The notes under the pieces: model-generated | Databases searched by the model: none | What the model was told of the DNA's origin: nothing | The model's input: only the letters and a program-made list of their open reading frames with translations | Position numbers and translations under genes: made by a program | Part shown: positions 9,921 to 19,176 of the stretch, in pieces | How the letters are laid out: each line of letters begins with the position of its first letter | Numbering within the stretch: the stretch's first letter is position 1 | Assembly (NCBI GenBank): GCA_017962615.1 | Contig: JAGCUZ010000032.1 | Coordinates: 1 to 47,350, forward strand | Reading direction: 5' to 3' | Origin: Bacteroidales bacterium | GTDB taxonomy: Bacteria > Bacteroidota > Bacteroidia > Bacteroidales > P3 | DNA: 47,350 nt

Positions 9921-10922
9921 TTAGAACGACGGGCAACGTATTGCTTTGACTTTATGCTTCTGCTCGGGGCACGGCAGCAACACGCCGAGGCTTATTTCAT
10001 GCGAGCCTGCGGTGTTGTTGGCAAGCTTCGACACCGTGACGTCGTAGCTGTAGCCCACCTTGAAGTAGTCCTGCTGCACGCCCACCATGAAGATGAAAGC
10101 GTCAGAGTTCTCTATGCCGTTGCGGTACCACATACCGACGAGGAACGGCATCCAGTCGAGGTAAATACCATAGTTGAAGTAGTGCATGCCAGCCTGGTAC
10201 TGATACACGAGGTTGGGCGACACCACTGGGGTGCCCAGACCCAACGAGGAGGTGCGGCGACGGTCTTCGGCCAGGTTCACCAAGCCACCAACGTTGGCGG
10301 TGAACTTCATGGGCAGCTTGGCAACACCGTAGAAGCCGTTGCTGGGCTGCGTGAGGTGCGATGCGGCGAAACCGGCGTACCACGAAGGACCATACACCAA
10401 GGCACCGGCGTTGAAGTCGGCATACCACACGTTGGTCTTGTCGGGCATCTGAGCCGATGTCATGCCCGTGAAGCCGTAGATACGGTCAATCATGTCGGGG
10501 AAACGAAGCTCGTCCCAGTCAAGGTTGGTATTCACTATTGCCGCCTGAAGGGCTGCATTGACAAATATTTCTCTGGTTACCTGAAAACGGAAAGCATACA
10601 TCATCGACGCCATGTTGGTCGAGAGGGCGCCGTGGTCTCCCTGACGGTCGGTGAGGACCTGGAAACCTATACCTCCGTGCAATCCGTTGACATACTGGTC
10701 GTATGACACCGACACGGTAGTAAATGCGCTCACCAGCGCCGGCCATTGGTTACGATAGCTCAGCGAGATGCGGGGGCACACCTTCGAACCGGCAAAAGCG
10801 GGGTTCATGTACAGCGGATTTGCATAGAACTGCGAGAAGATTACATCTTGCGCTTTGACACCCTGCACCGCCACTGTCAGCAGTGCTATCGTCAGCAAGA
10901 GTTTCTGTACTTTTTTGATCAT
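9921..10922 (-). CDS. PorP/SprF-type outer-membrane protein (copy 1)
   Basis: 333 residues with a signal peptide (ending VQGVKAQ) followed by the family hallmark DVIFSQFYANPLYMNPAFAG and then alternating beta strands, which indicates an outer-membrane barrel. The PorP/SprF family anchors T9SS rings or cargo at the outer membrane. In Flavobacterium, SprF-like members serve a single large adhesin; in Porphyromonas, PorP is part of the core machine. This copy is upstream of gldJ with a 95-base gap. The second copy (26658) heads the gldKLMN operon and is the better candidate for the core PorP. This copy may therefore be specialised, which is inference. Confidence 0.88.
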   Translation of the reverse strand: MIKKVQKLLLTIALLTVAVQGVKAQDVIFSQFYANPLYMNPAFAGSKVCPRISLSYRNQWPALVSAFTTVSVSYDQYVNGLHGGIGFQVLTDRQGDHGALSTNMASMMYAFRFQVTREIFVNAALQAAIVNTNLDWDELRFPDMIDRIYGFTGMTSAQMPDKTNVWYADFNAGALVYGPSWYAGFAASHLTQPSNGFYGVAKLPMKFTANVGGLVNLAEDRRRTSSLGLGTPVVSPNLVYQYQAGMHYFNYGIYLDWMPFLVGMWYRNGIENSDAFIFMVGVQQDYFKVGYSYDVTVSKLANNTAGSHEISLGVLLPCPEQKHKVKAIRCPSF

Positions 10923-11374
10923 AATTTTGAGTATAAAATACGCCTAAAATCAAAAAGCAATATTACGATTTTTTTCCCAATTAAACGATATTTATTTAAA
11001 AATATTTCGCAGTCCGCTATTTTTCAACAAATTATTTTTTAGCATCACAGCTGTTTTGCTCGTTTTTTTCGACCTTCTAAAGCCTTATTTTTCAAAATTT
11101 CGTGGTATTTTCATCACTTTTTTCATGCCTCTGAAACGCTGTTTCCCCACCCCTTTTCCGACCCTCTTTCCGCCCTCCGAAACCACCCCTCGATAAAACC
11201 CATAAACCACCCCATTTTTGATCGTAAAAATGGCCACACAATAAAACCGCCCGTTCGTCGTTTTCCAAATTGTATTTCAAAACCCACATTGTAGTCTCTT
11301 TTGAGTCGTCTTCTTTTATGAAAACCGATATTGGAAACCCTTCCTTGATGAATATTCTACCCATTCATAACCTC
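10923..11374. other. Intergenic region between divergent porP copy 1 and porU
   Basis: About 450 bases that should hold both divergent promoters. The left part (10923-11045) is AT-rich. The right part (11140-11230) is C-rich on the plus strand with short CCCTC/CCACCCC tracts. No exact TAnnTTTG box was found in either direction: a weak TAATATTG is present on the minus strand at 10958-10965. No gene is seen. Confidence 0.5.
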
Positions 11375-14300
11375 ATGCGTAACAGCATTATATCCTTACG
11401 TAAAGTAACCGCCGTATTGGTCGCCTTATTGACCAGCATGGCGGCTTTCGCCCAGACCTCCGACATGCTGCAGCCGTCGCCCCTGGCACAAGGCAGCTGG
11501 ACGAGGATCACCGTCGACCGCGAAGGCATCTACCGTGTCACTGCCTCCGACGTTCCGGCACTCTCCGGCACCAGCGTGCAACAGATTGCTCTCTACGGAC
11601 TTGAGGGCGGAGCACTCAATGAATACAACGCCGACACTCTGCTGTCGGGGATCCGCCAATGCGCCGTGTGGGTCAACGACGCCAACGGCGACGGCATCTT
11701 CAACGGCAGCGACGCCATCGTCTTCTACGGAGAGGGGGGTTCCGTGTGTCGCTACAACAGCTTAACGCAACGTCTTACATACAACGTAAACTCTTACGAA
11801 TTACACAATTACTATTTCCTCACCACCACCCACACCGGCGCACCTCTCCGCGTGCAGCAGGCCGAGGCTACTGCGTCAGCAACACTCGTGCGCACCACGT
11901 TCCCGTCGCTGGCATGGCTGAACCTCGAATCGGTCAACGTGCATCAGACTGGCAGCGTGTGGGTTGGCGACCGTTTCAGCAACTCCAACGCCTCGCGCCG
12001 CTACACCCTCGGGTTCCCCGTCACTCCGGCCGCAGGCACCGCCGTCGACGCCACCCTCGGAGTGGCTATCGGCAACGAGTCGGGTGCTTCGTTCACTCTC
12101 ACGGGCAACGGCGGCAGCGTAACTGCCTCAATGGGTGCACATACGCCATACGTTTCATCGCACGGAACGCTGACTTGGGGCGGCGGCGACAGCATGACTC
12201 TCACCCTCTCGTTCCTCCCCTCCGAATCGGCATCAATAGGCTACCTTGATTACATAGAATTAAATGCCGACCTGCCGTTGCGCTACAGCGGCAAGCCTTT
12301 GATATTCCGCGGAATGCCAGCAGGCGGCAGCGTCGAATATCGCATCGCCGGTGCCACGACCGGACTGCGCGTGTGGGATGTCAGCGACGTATGCAACCCC
12401 ATCGAGCAGACCCTGACAATTGGCAACGGCCAGGCCTCTTTCGTGGCCAACGCGCAGACGCTCCGCACATTCATAGCCTTCGACGGGCACTACTCTTCGG
12501 TGAACGCTACCGCCGCTGTGTCCAACCAAGACCTCGCCGGTGCCGTGCCTGCCGAGCTCGTCGTGGTGTGCCATCCCGACCTCAAGGCTCAGGGCGAGCG
12601 CATCGCCGCCCTGCACCGCACCCACGACAGCCTCTCAGCCCTCGTGGTCACCACCACGCAAGTCTACAACGAATACTCGTCGGGCCGTCAGGACCCCATA
12701 GCCATACGCCACTTCCTGCGCAGCAAGTACGAGGCGGCTCTTGCCGACCCTGCCCTGCCCATGGTGCGCTACCTCCTGCTGCTGGGCCGCGGCTCCTACG
12801 ACAACCGCAACATCCTCGGCAAGAGCGCATTCTCAGTTGTAATGTATGAGTCGCGCGAGTCCTTCGAGAGCGAAGGAGGCTCCTACTCCACCGACGACAT
12901 GTTCGGCTATCTTGAAGCGGGCGAGACGGGTTACGTACACGAATCTCTTGAGATTGGCATCGGGCGCCTGCCCGCCAAGAGCGTCGCCGAAGCTACACTC
13001 ATGGCCGACAAGATCGAGCAGTACCTCACCAAGTCCGACATCGCCGACCCCTCGGGACGCGGCGACTGGCGCAACTACATAGCCCTCCTGGCCGACGACG
13101 CCGACCCCAGCCGCACAGGCGACACCAGCTTCACCTCGTCCTCCGAGTACACCGCCAACAAGATTCTCGAGCGCCACCCTCACTACAACATCGACAAGAT
13201 ATTCTCCGACGCCTACGTGCAACAGTCTGGCGCCAGCGGCTCCTACTACCCCGACGTCAACAACGCCATCACCCAGCGCATCAACAACGGCTGCCTGATA
13301 TTCAACTACGTAGGACACGGCTCTCCGCGCTACATAGGCACCGAGCGCTTCATCGACATAAGCGACATAAGCAACTACCACAACAACGGACGCCTGCCTT
13401 TCTTCATGGCAAGCACATGCAGCTACAGCCACTTCGACAACCCCGACGAGCTGAGCGGCGCCGAAGCCCTCATGCTCTCTCCTGCCGCCGCCATCGCCGT
13501 GCTCTCGGCCACACGCCCCATAAGCCACAGCCAGCAGTTCAACACCGACCTGCTGCTCAACACCCTCAACCCCTCGCTCCGTCTGGGCGACGCCTTGCGG
13601 CTCTCCAAGAACGCGCTGCCTGCGCCTCACGCCTTCTGCCTCCTCGGCGACCCTGCCCTGCGGCTCTCCTTTGCCGACAACGACGCCGTGGTTACGAGTA
13701 TCAACCGGCGCGACGTGGAGCCTGGCCGCAACGACACTGCACTGGTGCTCTCGCAGGTCACCGTCGAAGGCGAGATACGCGACGCATCGGGACAGCTGCG
13801 CTCCGACTTCGACGGCTACATCTTCCCCGTGGTCTTCGACCGCAAGATGGCGGCTCGCACCCTGGCCAACGACAACGAAGGCTGCGAGGTGGACTTCACC
13901 CAGCAGAAAGGCATCCTCTACAAAGGCCGCCACGACGTGCAGGGCGGACGCTTCTCCTACAGCTTCACCGTGCCGCGCGACGTGGCCTACAACTTCGGCC
14001 AAGGCAAGCTCAGCCACTACGCACGGCAGGCCGACGGCAAGGCCGACGCCGCAGGTCAGTACAGCAACATACTCTTCGGCGGCTTCAACGAGGAGGCCGA
14101 CCTCGACGTGGCGCACCCCACCGTGCAGCTCTTCATCAACGACAGCCTCTTCCTGCCCGGCGGCACCACAGGCTCCTCGCCCACACTCCTCGCCCAGTTC
14201 TACGACGAGGTGGGCATCAACGCCTTCGGCAGCGGCATAGGCCACGACATAACGGCCACCATCGACGGCAACCCCAACAACGTCATTATCCTCAACGACT

Positions 14301-14779
14301 TCTACGAGTCCAGCACGAGCGACTTCCGCAACGGTTCTCTGCGCTACACCCTCCGCAACCTGATCCCGGGACACCACAGCATCACCGTCAAGGCGTGGAA
14401 CATCTATAACTACTCAGCCTCAGCCACCATCGACTTCTGCGTGCGTACCGAAAACAACGGCGGCGACAGCAGCATCATCGGACGCTTCATCACCTGCCCC
14501 AACCCGGCAAGCATCGAGACACGCCTGCAAATAGAGCACAACGCACCCGACAGCATCGCCGAGGCCGTCGTCATGATCTACAGCGCACAGGGACAGCTGG
14601 TGCGTACCCTGCGGCCCGCCATCCGCAAAGGCTCCTACGTGGCAGGGCCCGCCGTGTGGAACTTCTGCAACGAGGCGGGAGCCAAGGTAGCTCCTGGGCT
14701 CTACATAGCCCGCGTCACCCTCGTCGACACCGCCGGACGCCAGCACCGCGCCACCGCCAAAATCATGCACCGCCCATAA
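11375..14779 (+). CDS. porU: T9SS sortase PorU
   Basis: A 1134-residue gingipain-type (family C25) cysteine peptidase that acts as the T9SS sortase: at the cell surface it removes the C-terminal signal of cargo and attaches it to A-LPS. The catalytic pair is visible as His in NYVGHGSPRY (codon at 13316, residue 648) and Cys in MASTCSYSHFDN (codon at 13418, residue 682). The C-terminal ~90 residues (from CPNPASIETRLQIEHN to the end) form a T9SS type A-like sorting domain, which PorU retains. The start is placed at the ATG 11375 because it gives a normal signal peptide (MRNSIISLRKVTAVLVALLT); the frame is open further upstream, with a TTG at 11270 and ATGs at 11318 and 11348. porV follows 194 bases downstream. 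Third codon positions are strongly C-rich. Confidence 0.93.
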   Translation: MRNSIISLRKVTAVLVALLTSMAAFAQTSDMLQPSPLAQGSWTRITVDREGIYRVTASDVPALSGTSVQQIALYGLEGGALNEYNADTLLSGIRQCAVWVNDANGDGIFNGSDAIVFYGEGGSVCRYNSLTQRLTYNVNSYELHNYYFLTTTHTGAPLRVQQAEATASATLVRTTFPSLAWLNLESVNVHQTGSVWVGDRFSNSNASRRYTLGFPVTPAAGTAVDATLGVAIGNESGASFTLTGNGGSVTASMGAHTPYVSSHGTLTWGGGDSMTLTLSFLPSESASIGYLDYIELNADLPLRYSGKPLIFRGMPAGGSVEYRIAGATTGLRVWDVSDVCNPIEQTLTIGNGQASFVANAQTLRTFIAFDGHYSSVNATAAVSNQDLAGAVPAELVVVCHPDLKAQGERIAALHRTHDSLSALVVTTTQVYNEYSSGRQDPIAIRHFLRSKYEAALADPALPMVRYLLLLGRGSYDNRNILGKSAFSVVMYESRESFESEGGSYSTDDMFGYLEAGETGYVHESLEIGIGRLPAKSVAEATLMADKIEQYLTKSDIADPSGRGDWRNYIALLADDADPSRTGDTSFTSSSEYTANKILERHPHYNIDKIFSDAYVQQSGASGSYYPDVNNAITQRINNGCLIFNYVGHGSPRYIGTERFIDISDISNYHNNGRLPFFMASTCSYSHFDNPDELSGAEALMLSPAAAIAVLSATRPISHSQQFNTDLLLNTLNPSLRLGDALRLSKNALPAPHAFCLLGDPALRLSFADNDAVVTSINRRDVEPGRNDTALVLSQVTVEGEIRDASGQLRSDFDGYIFPVVFDRKMAARTLANDNEGCEVDFTQQKGILYKGRHDVQGGRFSYSFTVPRDVAYNFGQGKLSHYARQADGKADAAGQYSNILFGGFNEEADLDVAHPTVQLFINDSLFLPGGTTGSSPTLLAQFYDEVGINAFGSGIGHDITATIDGNPNNVIILNDFYESSTSDFRNGSLRYTLRNLIPGHHSITVKAWNIYNYSASATIDFCVRTENNGGDSSIIGRFITCPNPASIETRLQIEHNAPDSIAEAVVMIYSAQGQLVRTLRPAIRKGSYVAGPAVWNFCNEAGAKVAPGLYIARVTLVDTAGRQHRATAKIMHRP

Positions 14780-14973
14780 ATATTTCACCACCTCTGCAAT
14801 AAAACACAACCAACGCCGTTTATTAGTTTGTCTCCTTTATTTACGGGCAGACTCCTGCCGACAAAGGCGCTCACATCATCAAACAATTACATTCACAACA
14901 TCCCAAAGATTATCGAAGCAACTGTTATCACTTTATAATCAAACAATCACAGTAAAAAACAACTAAAGCAACA

Positions 14974-16164
14974 ATGAAGAAGTCGATTCTATTAGCCCTC
15001 CTCACCGTGATAGCAGTGACAGGCCGTGTCAGCGCACAAGACGACGACAATGTGAACCTCTACACCGGACAAACCCACAACTTCATCTCGACAGGCATCC
15101 CCATCCTGCTCACCACCCCCGACGCCGTGGGCGGTGCCATGGGCGACGCCGGCGTGGCCTCCGAACCCGACGCCTACTCCGCGCACTGGAACAACGCCAA
15201 GTTTGCCTTCATCGAAAACAACATGGGCGTCAGCACCACCTACACCCCTTGGCTGCGCAACCTCGGCACCTACGACATGAACCTGCTCTACCTCGGCGCC
15301 TACCGCCGCATCAACAACCGCAGCACCCTCGCCGCCGCCCTCACCTACTTCTCGCTGGGCGAGATTAGCAACACCGACAACGAGGGCAAAGAGCTCGGCA
15401 TATTCCAACCCAACGAGTTCGCCTTCGACGTCACCTACGCCATGAAACTCAACGACAACCTGTCGCTCGGTGCCACAGGACGCTTCGTGCGCTCCGACCT
15501 CACCAACGGCATGGATGTCGACGGCCAGACCACCAAGGCCGCCAACGGCCTCGCCGCCGACGTGGGTATCTACTACCACACCGACATCGACAGCCGCCAG
15601 CAGTTCGCCCTCGGCGCTCACATCTCCAACCTCGGTTCCAAGCTCTCCTACTCCGACGAAGACACTCAGAAAGAGTTCCTTCCCGCCAACCTCCGCATCG
15701 GCGGTCGCTACACCTTCAAGCCCGACGACTACAACAAAATCAACATACTCCTCGACATCAACAAGCTTCTGGTGCCCACACCGCCCAAGACCGTGGGCGA
15801 CAGCACCTACAGCACCTTCTACCGCAACATGACCGAGTACCGCAACACCGGAGCAATGCTCGGAGCCATACAGTCGTTCTACGACGCCCCCGGCGGCATC
15901 GGCGAGGAGTTCCGCGAGCTGCAGCTATCCCTGGGTGCCGAATACTGGTACGCCAACACCTTCGCCGCCCGCGCGGGTTACTTCTTCGAACACGAGACCA
16001 AGGGCGGCCGCCAGTACCTCACCGTGGGCGGCGGCATTCGCTACAATATCTTCACCTTCGACCTCGCCTACCTCATCCCCACCACGCGGTTCAGCCAGAA
16101 CCCCCTCACCAACACCGTCCGCATATCGCTCACGATGAACTTCGCAAAAAGCAAGAAGTCATGA
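14974..16164 (+). CDS. porV: T9SS outer-membrane protein PorV (LptO)
   Basis: A 396-residue outer-membrane barrel protein of the PorV family. It has a signal peptide ending RVSAQ and the signature region FISTGIPILLTTPDAVGGAM and GVASEPDAYSAHWNNAKFAF, followed by many beta strands. PorV is a shuttle and outer-membrane receptor: it binds the C-terminal signal of cargo leaving the Sov channel and hands it to PorU, with which it forms the attachment complex. Its neighbourhood next to porU is conserved in Bacteroidetes. Its stop overlaps the ispF start by 4 bases. Confidence 0.93.
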   Translation: MKKSILLALLTVIAVTGRVSAQDDDNVNLYTGQTHNFISTGIPILLTTPDAVGGAMGDAGVASEPDAYSAHWNNAKFAFIENNMGVSTTYTPWLRNLGTYDMNLLYLGAYRRINNRSTLAAALTYFSLGEISNTDNEGKELGIFQPNEFAFDVTYAMKLNDNLSLGATGRFVRSDLTNGMDVDGQTTKAANGLAADVGIYYHTDIDSRQQFALGAHISNLGSKLSYSDEDTQKEFLPANLRIGGRYTFKPDDYNKINILLDINKLLVPTPPKTVGDSTYSTFYRNMTEYRNTGAMLGAIQSFYDAPGGIGEEFRELQLSLGAEYWYANTFAARAGYFFEHETKGGRQYLTVGGGIRYNIFTFDLAYLIPTTRFSQNPLTNTVRISLTMNFAKSKKS

Positions 16165-16637
16165 AGTTCCGCACCGGCATAGGCTACGACGTGCACCGCC
16201 TCGTGGCGGGACGCCCCCTGATGCTCGGCGGCATCGAGGTGCCGCATAGCATGGGCCTCGACGGCCACTCCGACGCCGACGTGCTCATCCACGCCGTCTG
16301 CGACGCACTACTCGGCGCGGCAGCCTTGGGCGACATAGGACAGCACTTCCCCGACAACGACCCCGCCTACCAAGGCATCGACAGCAAGCTGCTCCTCAAG
16401 CGCGTGGGCGATCTGCTCAAGGAACACCACTTCCATATAGAAAACATCGACGCCATAGTCATCGCACAGCAGCCCAAGCTGGCGCCGCACATACCCGCCA
16501 TGCGCAGCACCATGGCGCAGGTCCTCGGCCTCGACGAGGGCGACGTGGCGGTAAAAGCCACCACCACCGAACACCTCGGCTTCGCCGGACGCGAGGAAGG
16601 CATCGCCGCCATGGCCTCAGTCCTACTCTCACTATGA
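16161..16637 (+). CDS. ispF: 2-C-methyl-D-erythritol 2,4-cyclodiphosphate synthase
   Basis: A 158-residue enzyme of the MEP isoprenoid pathway that converts CDP-ME-2-phosphate to MEcPP and CMP in the cytoplasm. The metal ligands D10 and H12 are seen in GIGYDVHRLV, the third in GHSDADVLIHAVCDALLG, and the C-terminal signature is KATTTEHLGFAGREEGIA. The length is exactly that of the family. It overlaps porV upstream and clpS downstream by 4 bases each, so translation of the three genes is probably coupled. The other mep/isp genes are not in the window. Confidence 0.97.
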   Translation: MKFRTGIGYDVHRLVAGRPLMLGGIEVPHSMGLDGHSDADVLIHAVCDALLGAAALGDIGQHFPDNDPAYQGIDSKLLLKRVGDLLKEHHFHIENIDAIVIAQQPKLAPHIPAMRSTMAQVLGLDEGDVAVKATTTEHLGFAGREEGIAAMASVLLSL

Positions 16638-16909
16638 ACAAGGAACAGACACTCGAGCAAACCGACAGCTGCACCCTCGAAGACACCGGCTGCAGCCTCG
16701 TCCTCTACAACGACGACGTGCACACCTTCGATTACGTCATCAAAGCCCTCGTCGACATCTGCCGCCACACCTACGAGCAGGCCGAGCAGTGCACCATCCT
16801 CGTGCACTACAAAGGCAAATGCACCGTCAAGACCGGCAGCTACGAAGAGCTCCTGCCCATGCACACAGCCCTGCTCATGAAACAACTAACCTCCGAAATA
16901 ATACAATAA
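16634..16909 (+). CDS. clpS: ClpS-like ATP-dependent Clp protease adaptor
   Basis: A 91-residue ClpS, which recognises N-degron substrates and delivers them to a ClpA/ClpC-type unfoldase. Seen: the binding-pocket motif LYNDDVHTFDYVIKAL (N26-D28) and VHYKGKC, whose His is H58; both match the residues that hold the N-terminal amino acid of substrates. The family core is present, and the N-terminal tail is short and acidic. It overlaps ispF by 4 bases and is 1 base from the NfeD-like gene. Confidence 0.9.
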   Translation: MNKEQTLEQTDSCTLEDTGCSLVLYNDDVHTFDYVIKALVDICRHTYEQAEQCTILVHYKGKCTVKTGSYEELLPMHTALLMKQLTSEIIQ

Positions 16910-16910
16910 C

Positions 16911-17381
16911 ATGTCCTGGACCCTCATCATCATCACCCTCCTCATAGGACTCACCCTCGCAGTGCTCGAGATAGTGGCCCTCCCCGGCGGCATCGCCGGA
17001 GCCTGCGGCGCCATACTCTGCGCCATAGCCATCTGGCAGACCTACCTCACCCACGGCACCACGGCAGGCCACATAGTCCTCGCCGCCTCGCTGGCCGTAG
17101 GCATAGCCCTGCTCGTCTTCTTCCTTAAGTCGCGCACGTGGCGCCACTTCGAGCTCAACGAAGAGGTCGACTCCAAGACCAACACCGTCGACCCCGAGAA
17201 AGTCGCCGTGGGCGACACAGGCATTACCCTCTCGCGCCTCGCGCCCTCGGGCAACGCACTCATCAACGGCGTCACTGTCGAGGTGCACACCGTCAGCGAG
17301 TTCATCGACCCCGACCAGCCCATCAAGGTCATCGACATCGACGGCTACAAAGTCACCGTCGAGCCCTGCCCCGCCAACTAG
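16911..17381 (+). CDS. NfeD-like membrane protein
   Basis: 156 residues: three hydrophobic segments in the first 70 residues (WTLIIITLLIGLTLAVLEIV; GIAGACGAILCAIAIW; IVLAASLAVGIALLVFFL), then a soluble C-terminal beta domain of about 60 residues (VGDTGITLSRLAPSGNALIN, TVEVHTVSEFIDPDQPIKV), which looks like the OB-fold of NfeD. NfeD proteins usually partner with flotillin-like proteins, and floA is the next gene. Together they probably form membrane microdomain assemblies. The N-terminal serine-protease part seen in long NfeD proteins is absent, so this is the short class. Confidence 0.85.
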   Translation: MSWTLIIITLLIGLTLAVLEIVALPGGIAGACGAILCAIAIWQTYLTHGTTAGHIVLAASLAVGIALLVFFLKSRTWRHFELNEEVDSKTNTVDPEKVAVGDTGITLSRLAPSGNALINGVTVEVHTVSEFIDPDQPIKVIDIDGYKVTVEPCPAN

Positions 17382-17462
17382 TGCCACTAATAATACTAGA
17401 GCCACTAGTCCAACTATGAATACTAGAATAAAGAATAACCCCCTAAAAAACACACAAACCCT

Positions 17463-18434
17463 ATGGAAATCATCATTATCGTAGTCATCTGCATCATCGC
17501 CCTCGTGCTCTTCCTCTATCTGGTACCCGTGGGCATCTGGTTCCAAGCACTCATCTCGGGCGCACACATCTCGCTGGTACAGCTCGTCTTCATGCGCTTC
17601 CGTAAAGTGCCCCCGACGGTGATAGTCAACAACATGATTGCCGCCACCAAGGCAGGCCTCAAGCTCACGCAGAACGAGCTCGAAGCCCACTACCTCGCAG
17701 GCGGACATGTCAACCAGGTCGTCAACGCCCTCATCAGCGCCGACAAGGCCAACATGAACCTCGACTTCAAGACCGCCACCGCCATCGACCTCGCCGGACG
17801 CGACGTGCTCAAGGCCGTGCAGACCTCCGTCAACCCCAAAGTCATCGACACCCCGCCGGTGGCCGCCGTCGCCAAGGACGGCATCCAGCTCATCGCCAAG
17901 GCCCGCGTCACCGTGCGCACCAACATCAAGCAGCTCGTCGGCGGCGCAGGCGAAGAGACCATCCTCGCACGCGTCGGCGAAGGCATCGTCACCTCCATCG
18001 GCTCGGCAGTGAGCCACAAGCAGGTGCTCGAGAACCCCGACAGCATCTCCAAGCTCGTCCTCACCAAAGGCCTCGATAGCGGCACCGCCTTCGAGATACT
18101 CTCCATCGACATCGCCGACATCGACGTGGGCAAGAACATCGGAGCACAGCTCCAGATCGACCAGGCCAACGCCGACAAGAACATCGCCCAGGCCAAGGCC
18201 GAAGAGCGCCGCGCCATGGCAGTAGCCAGCGAGCAGGAGATGAAAGCCAAGGCACAGGAAGCACGCGCCAAGGTCATCGAGGCCGAAGCCGAAGTGCCGC
18301 GCGCCATGGCCGAGGCATTCCGCAGCGGCAACCTCGGCATTATGGACTACTACAAGATGAAGAACATCCAGGCCGACACCGACATGCGCGAAAGCATCGC
18401 TAAACCCGCCACCTCCCCCAAGCCCAACAAATAA
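17463..18434 (+). CDS. floA: Flotillin-like protein FloA
   Basis: 323 residues. Two hydrophobic segments at the N-terminus (about 1-45, including [20 protein letters not shown]) form a hairpin membrane anchor. An SPFH-like domain follows, and then a long Ala/Glu/Lys-rich coiled coil (about 225-300, [20 protein letters not shown]). Length and domain order match the FloA/UPF0365 family, which organises functional membrane microdomains in the cytoplasmic membrane. It pairs with the NfeD-like gene 81 bases upstream. A terminator follows at 18557-18590. Confidence 0.95.
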   Translation: MEIIIIVVICIIALVLFLYLVPVGIWFQALISGAHISLVQLVFMRFRKVPPTVIVNNMIAATKAGLKLTQNELEAHYLAGGHVNQVVNALISADKANMNLDFKTATAIDLAGRDVLKAVQTSVNPKVIDTPPVAAVAKDGIQLIAKARVTVRTNIKQLVGGAGEETILARVGEGIVTSIGSAVSHKQVLENPDSISKLVLTKGLDSGTAFEILSIDIADIDVGKNIGAQLQIDQANADKNIAQAKAEERRAMAVASEQEMKAKAQEARAKVIEAEAEVPRAMAEAFRSGNLGIMDYYKMKNIQADTDMRESIAKPATSPKPNK

Positions 18435-18556
18435 GCCATCTCCCAAGACCTCACAAGGCACCCCCAAGGCTACGCGAGGCACCTCCAAGGCTTAACAAGG
18501 CTTTACTTCACGCCAACAATGGCAATATAAATCCCGCCCTCCTACCGGGCACTAAT

Positions 18557-18590
18557 AAAACGGCTGGAAAAACCCAGCCGTTTTTCTTTT
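18557..18590 (+). terminator. Rho-independent terminator of floA
   Basis: Stem AACGGCTGG / CCAGCCGTT with an A-rich loop (AAAAAC), followed by TTTTTCTTTTTC. It lies about 120 bases downstream of the floA stop. Confidence 0.88.
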
Positions 18591-18624
18591 TCTATTACCT
18601 CTGCTGTTTTGTCAAGCTTCTATG

Positions 18625-18910
18625 ATTTCACAAAATGTGTAACGCAAAATGTGAACAGAGAGATCATATAGGGAACTTCTCTAACACGGAAACCGTTCCA
18701 AAAGCACCCCGCCCACACCCTCTTTCTACCCTCTTTTTACCCACTTTTCGCCCACTTTCCACCCTCTTTTCGCCCACTTTACGACTATGATAAATGGTAT
18801 GTATAAAGAAGGTAAGGAGTACATAAGGAGTTGGCCCCACCAACTCCTTATCAACTATATACTTACGATTTACGTTCTATATACCAAAATCGGGGTGTTG
18901 ACGAATTTTG
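18625..18910 (+). repeat. Dispersed intergenic repeat, copy 1 (286 bases)
   Basis: Matches 41465-41727 over nearly its entire length. Shared order: two direct copies of CAAAATGTG, CATATAGGGAACTTCTC, a C-rich tract, three AAGGAG-like motifs, a hairpin with stem AAGGAGTTGG / CCAACTCCTT (18827-18851), and ACCAAAATCGGGG. This copy has extra CCCACTTT-type units in the C-rich tract. No open frame conserved between the two copies was identified. Confidence 0.8.
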
Positions 18911-19102
18911 GAAATGTTTGGTATTGATTGAATATCATATATTTGCGTGCAAAATACGCTATTTTGGGCTGTTTTGGCGGCAGGGCGGTTTTTTAGTGGT
19001 GTTTTGGGGTATGGCTGGTTGGCGGTGCAAGTGGTGGTGTGGCGCGGCTTCGGGATCGTGATTTCCAAATCCATCAATACAACTATTCGAGGTGGGGATA
19101 TG

Positions 19103-19165
19103 ATAAAAGGGCGTTGCAGACAGTCTGCAACGCCCTTGGGGTGATATGTCAGCCGCGAGGCTGAC
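19103..19165 (-). terminator. Terminator and extra hairpin behind the hydrogenase-like gene
   Basis: On the minus strand, reading away from the gene at 19177: first a GTCAGCC / GGCTGAC hairpin (19148-19165), then a perfect 14-base stem AAGGGCGTTGCAGA / TCTGCAACGCCCTT (19107-19137) followed by TTTTATC. The second is a standard terminator. The first is extra. Confidence 0.8.
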
Positions 19166-19176
19166 GGCAAGGGGGA

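Larger units (their letters stand above)
18435..19176. other. Non-coding region between floA and the hydrogenase-like gene
   Basis: About 740 bases between convergent genes. It holds degenerate AAGGC repeats (18450-18505), the floA terminator (18557-18590), dispersed-repeat copy 1 (18625-18910), a TATATTTG -7 box on the plus strand at 18938-18945 with a TTG 17 bases before it, and the terminator stem 19107-19137 of the minus-strand gene. No protein-coding gene is supported. Confidence 0.6.

Noticed and set aside
12833..14377. Long open frame on the minus strand opposite porU (about 514 codons)
   Set aside because: It is antisense to a well-supported gene with strong C-ending codon bias, which opens long frames on the other strand; its translation is low-complexity (Val/Gly/Glu-rich) and matches no family.
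16875..18488. Long minus-strand frame opposite the NfeD-like gene and floA
   Set aside because: Same codon-bias effect; it lies over two convincing plus-strand genes.
18938..19130. Possible small RNA from the TATATTTG box after repeat copy 1
   Set aside because: The TTG-to-box spacing is 17 rather than 19 bases and no clear plus-strand terminator follows; too weak to call.
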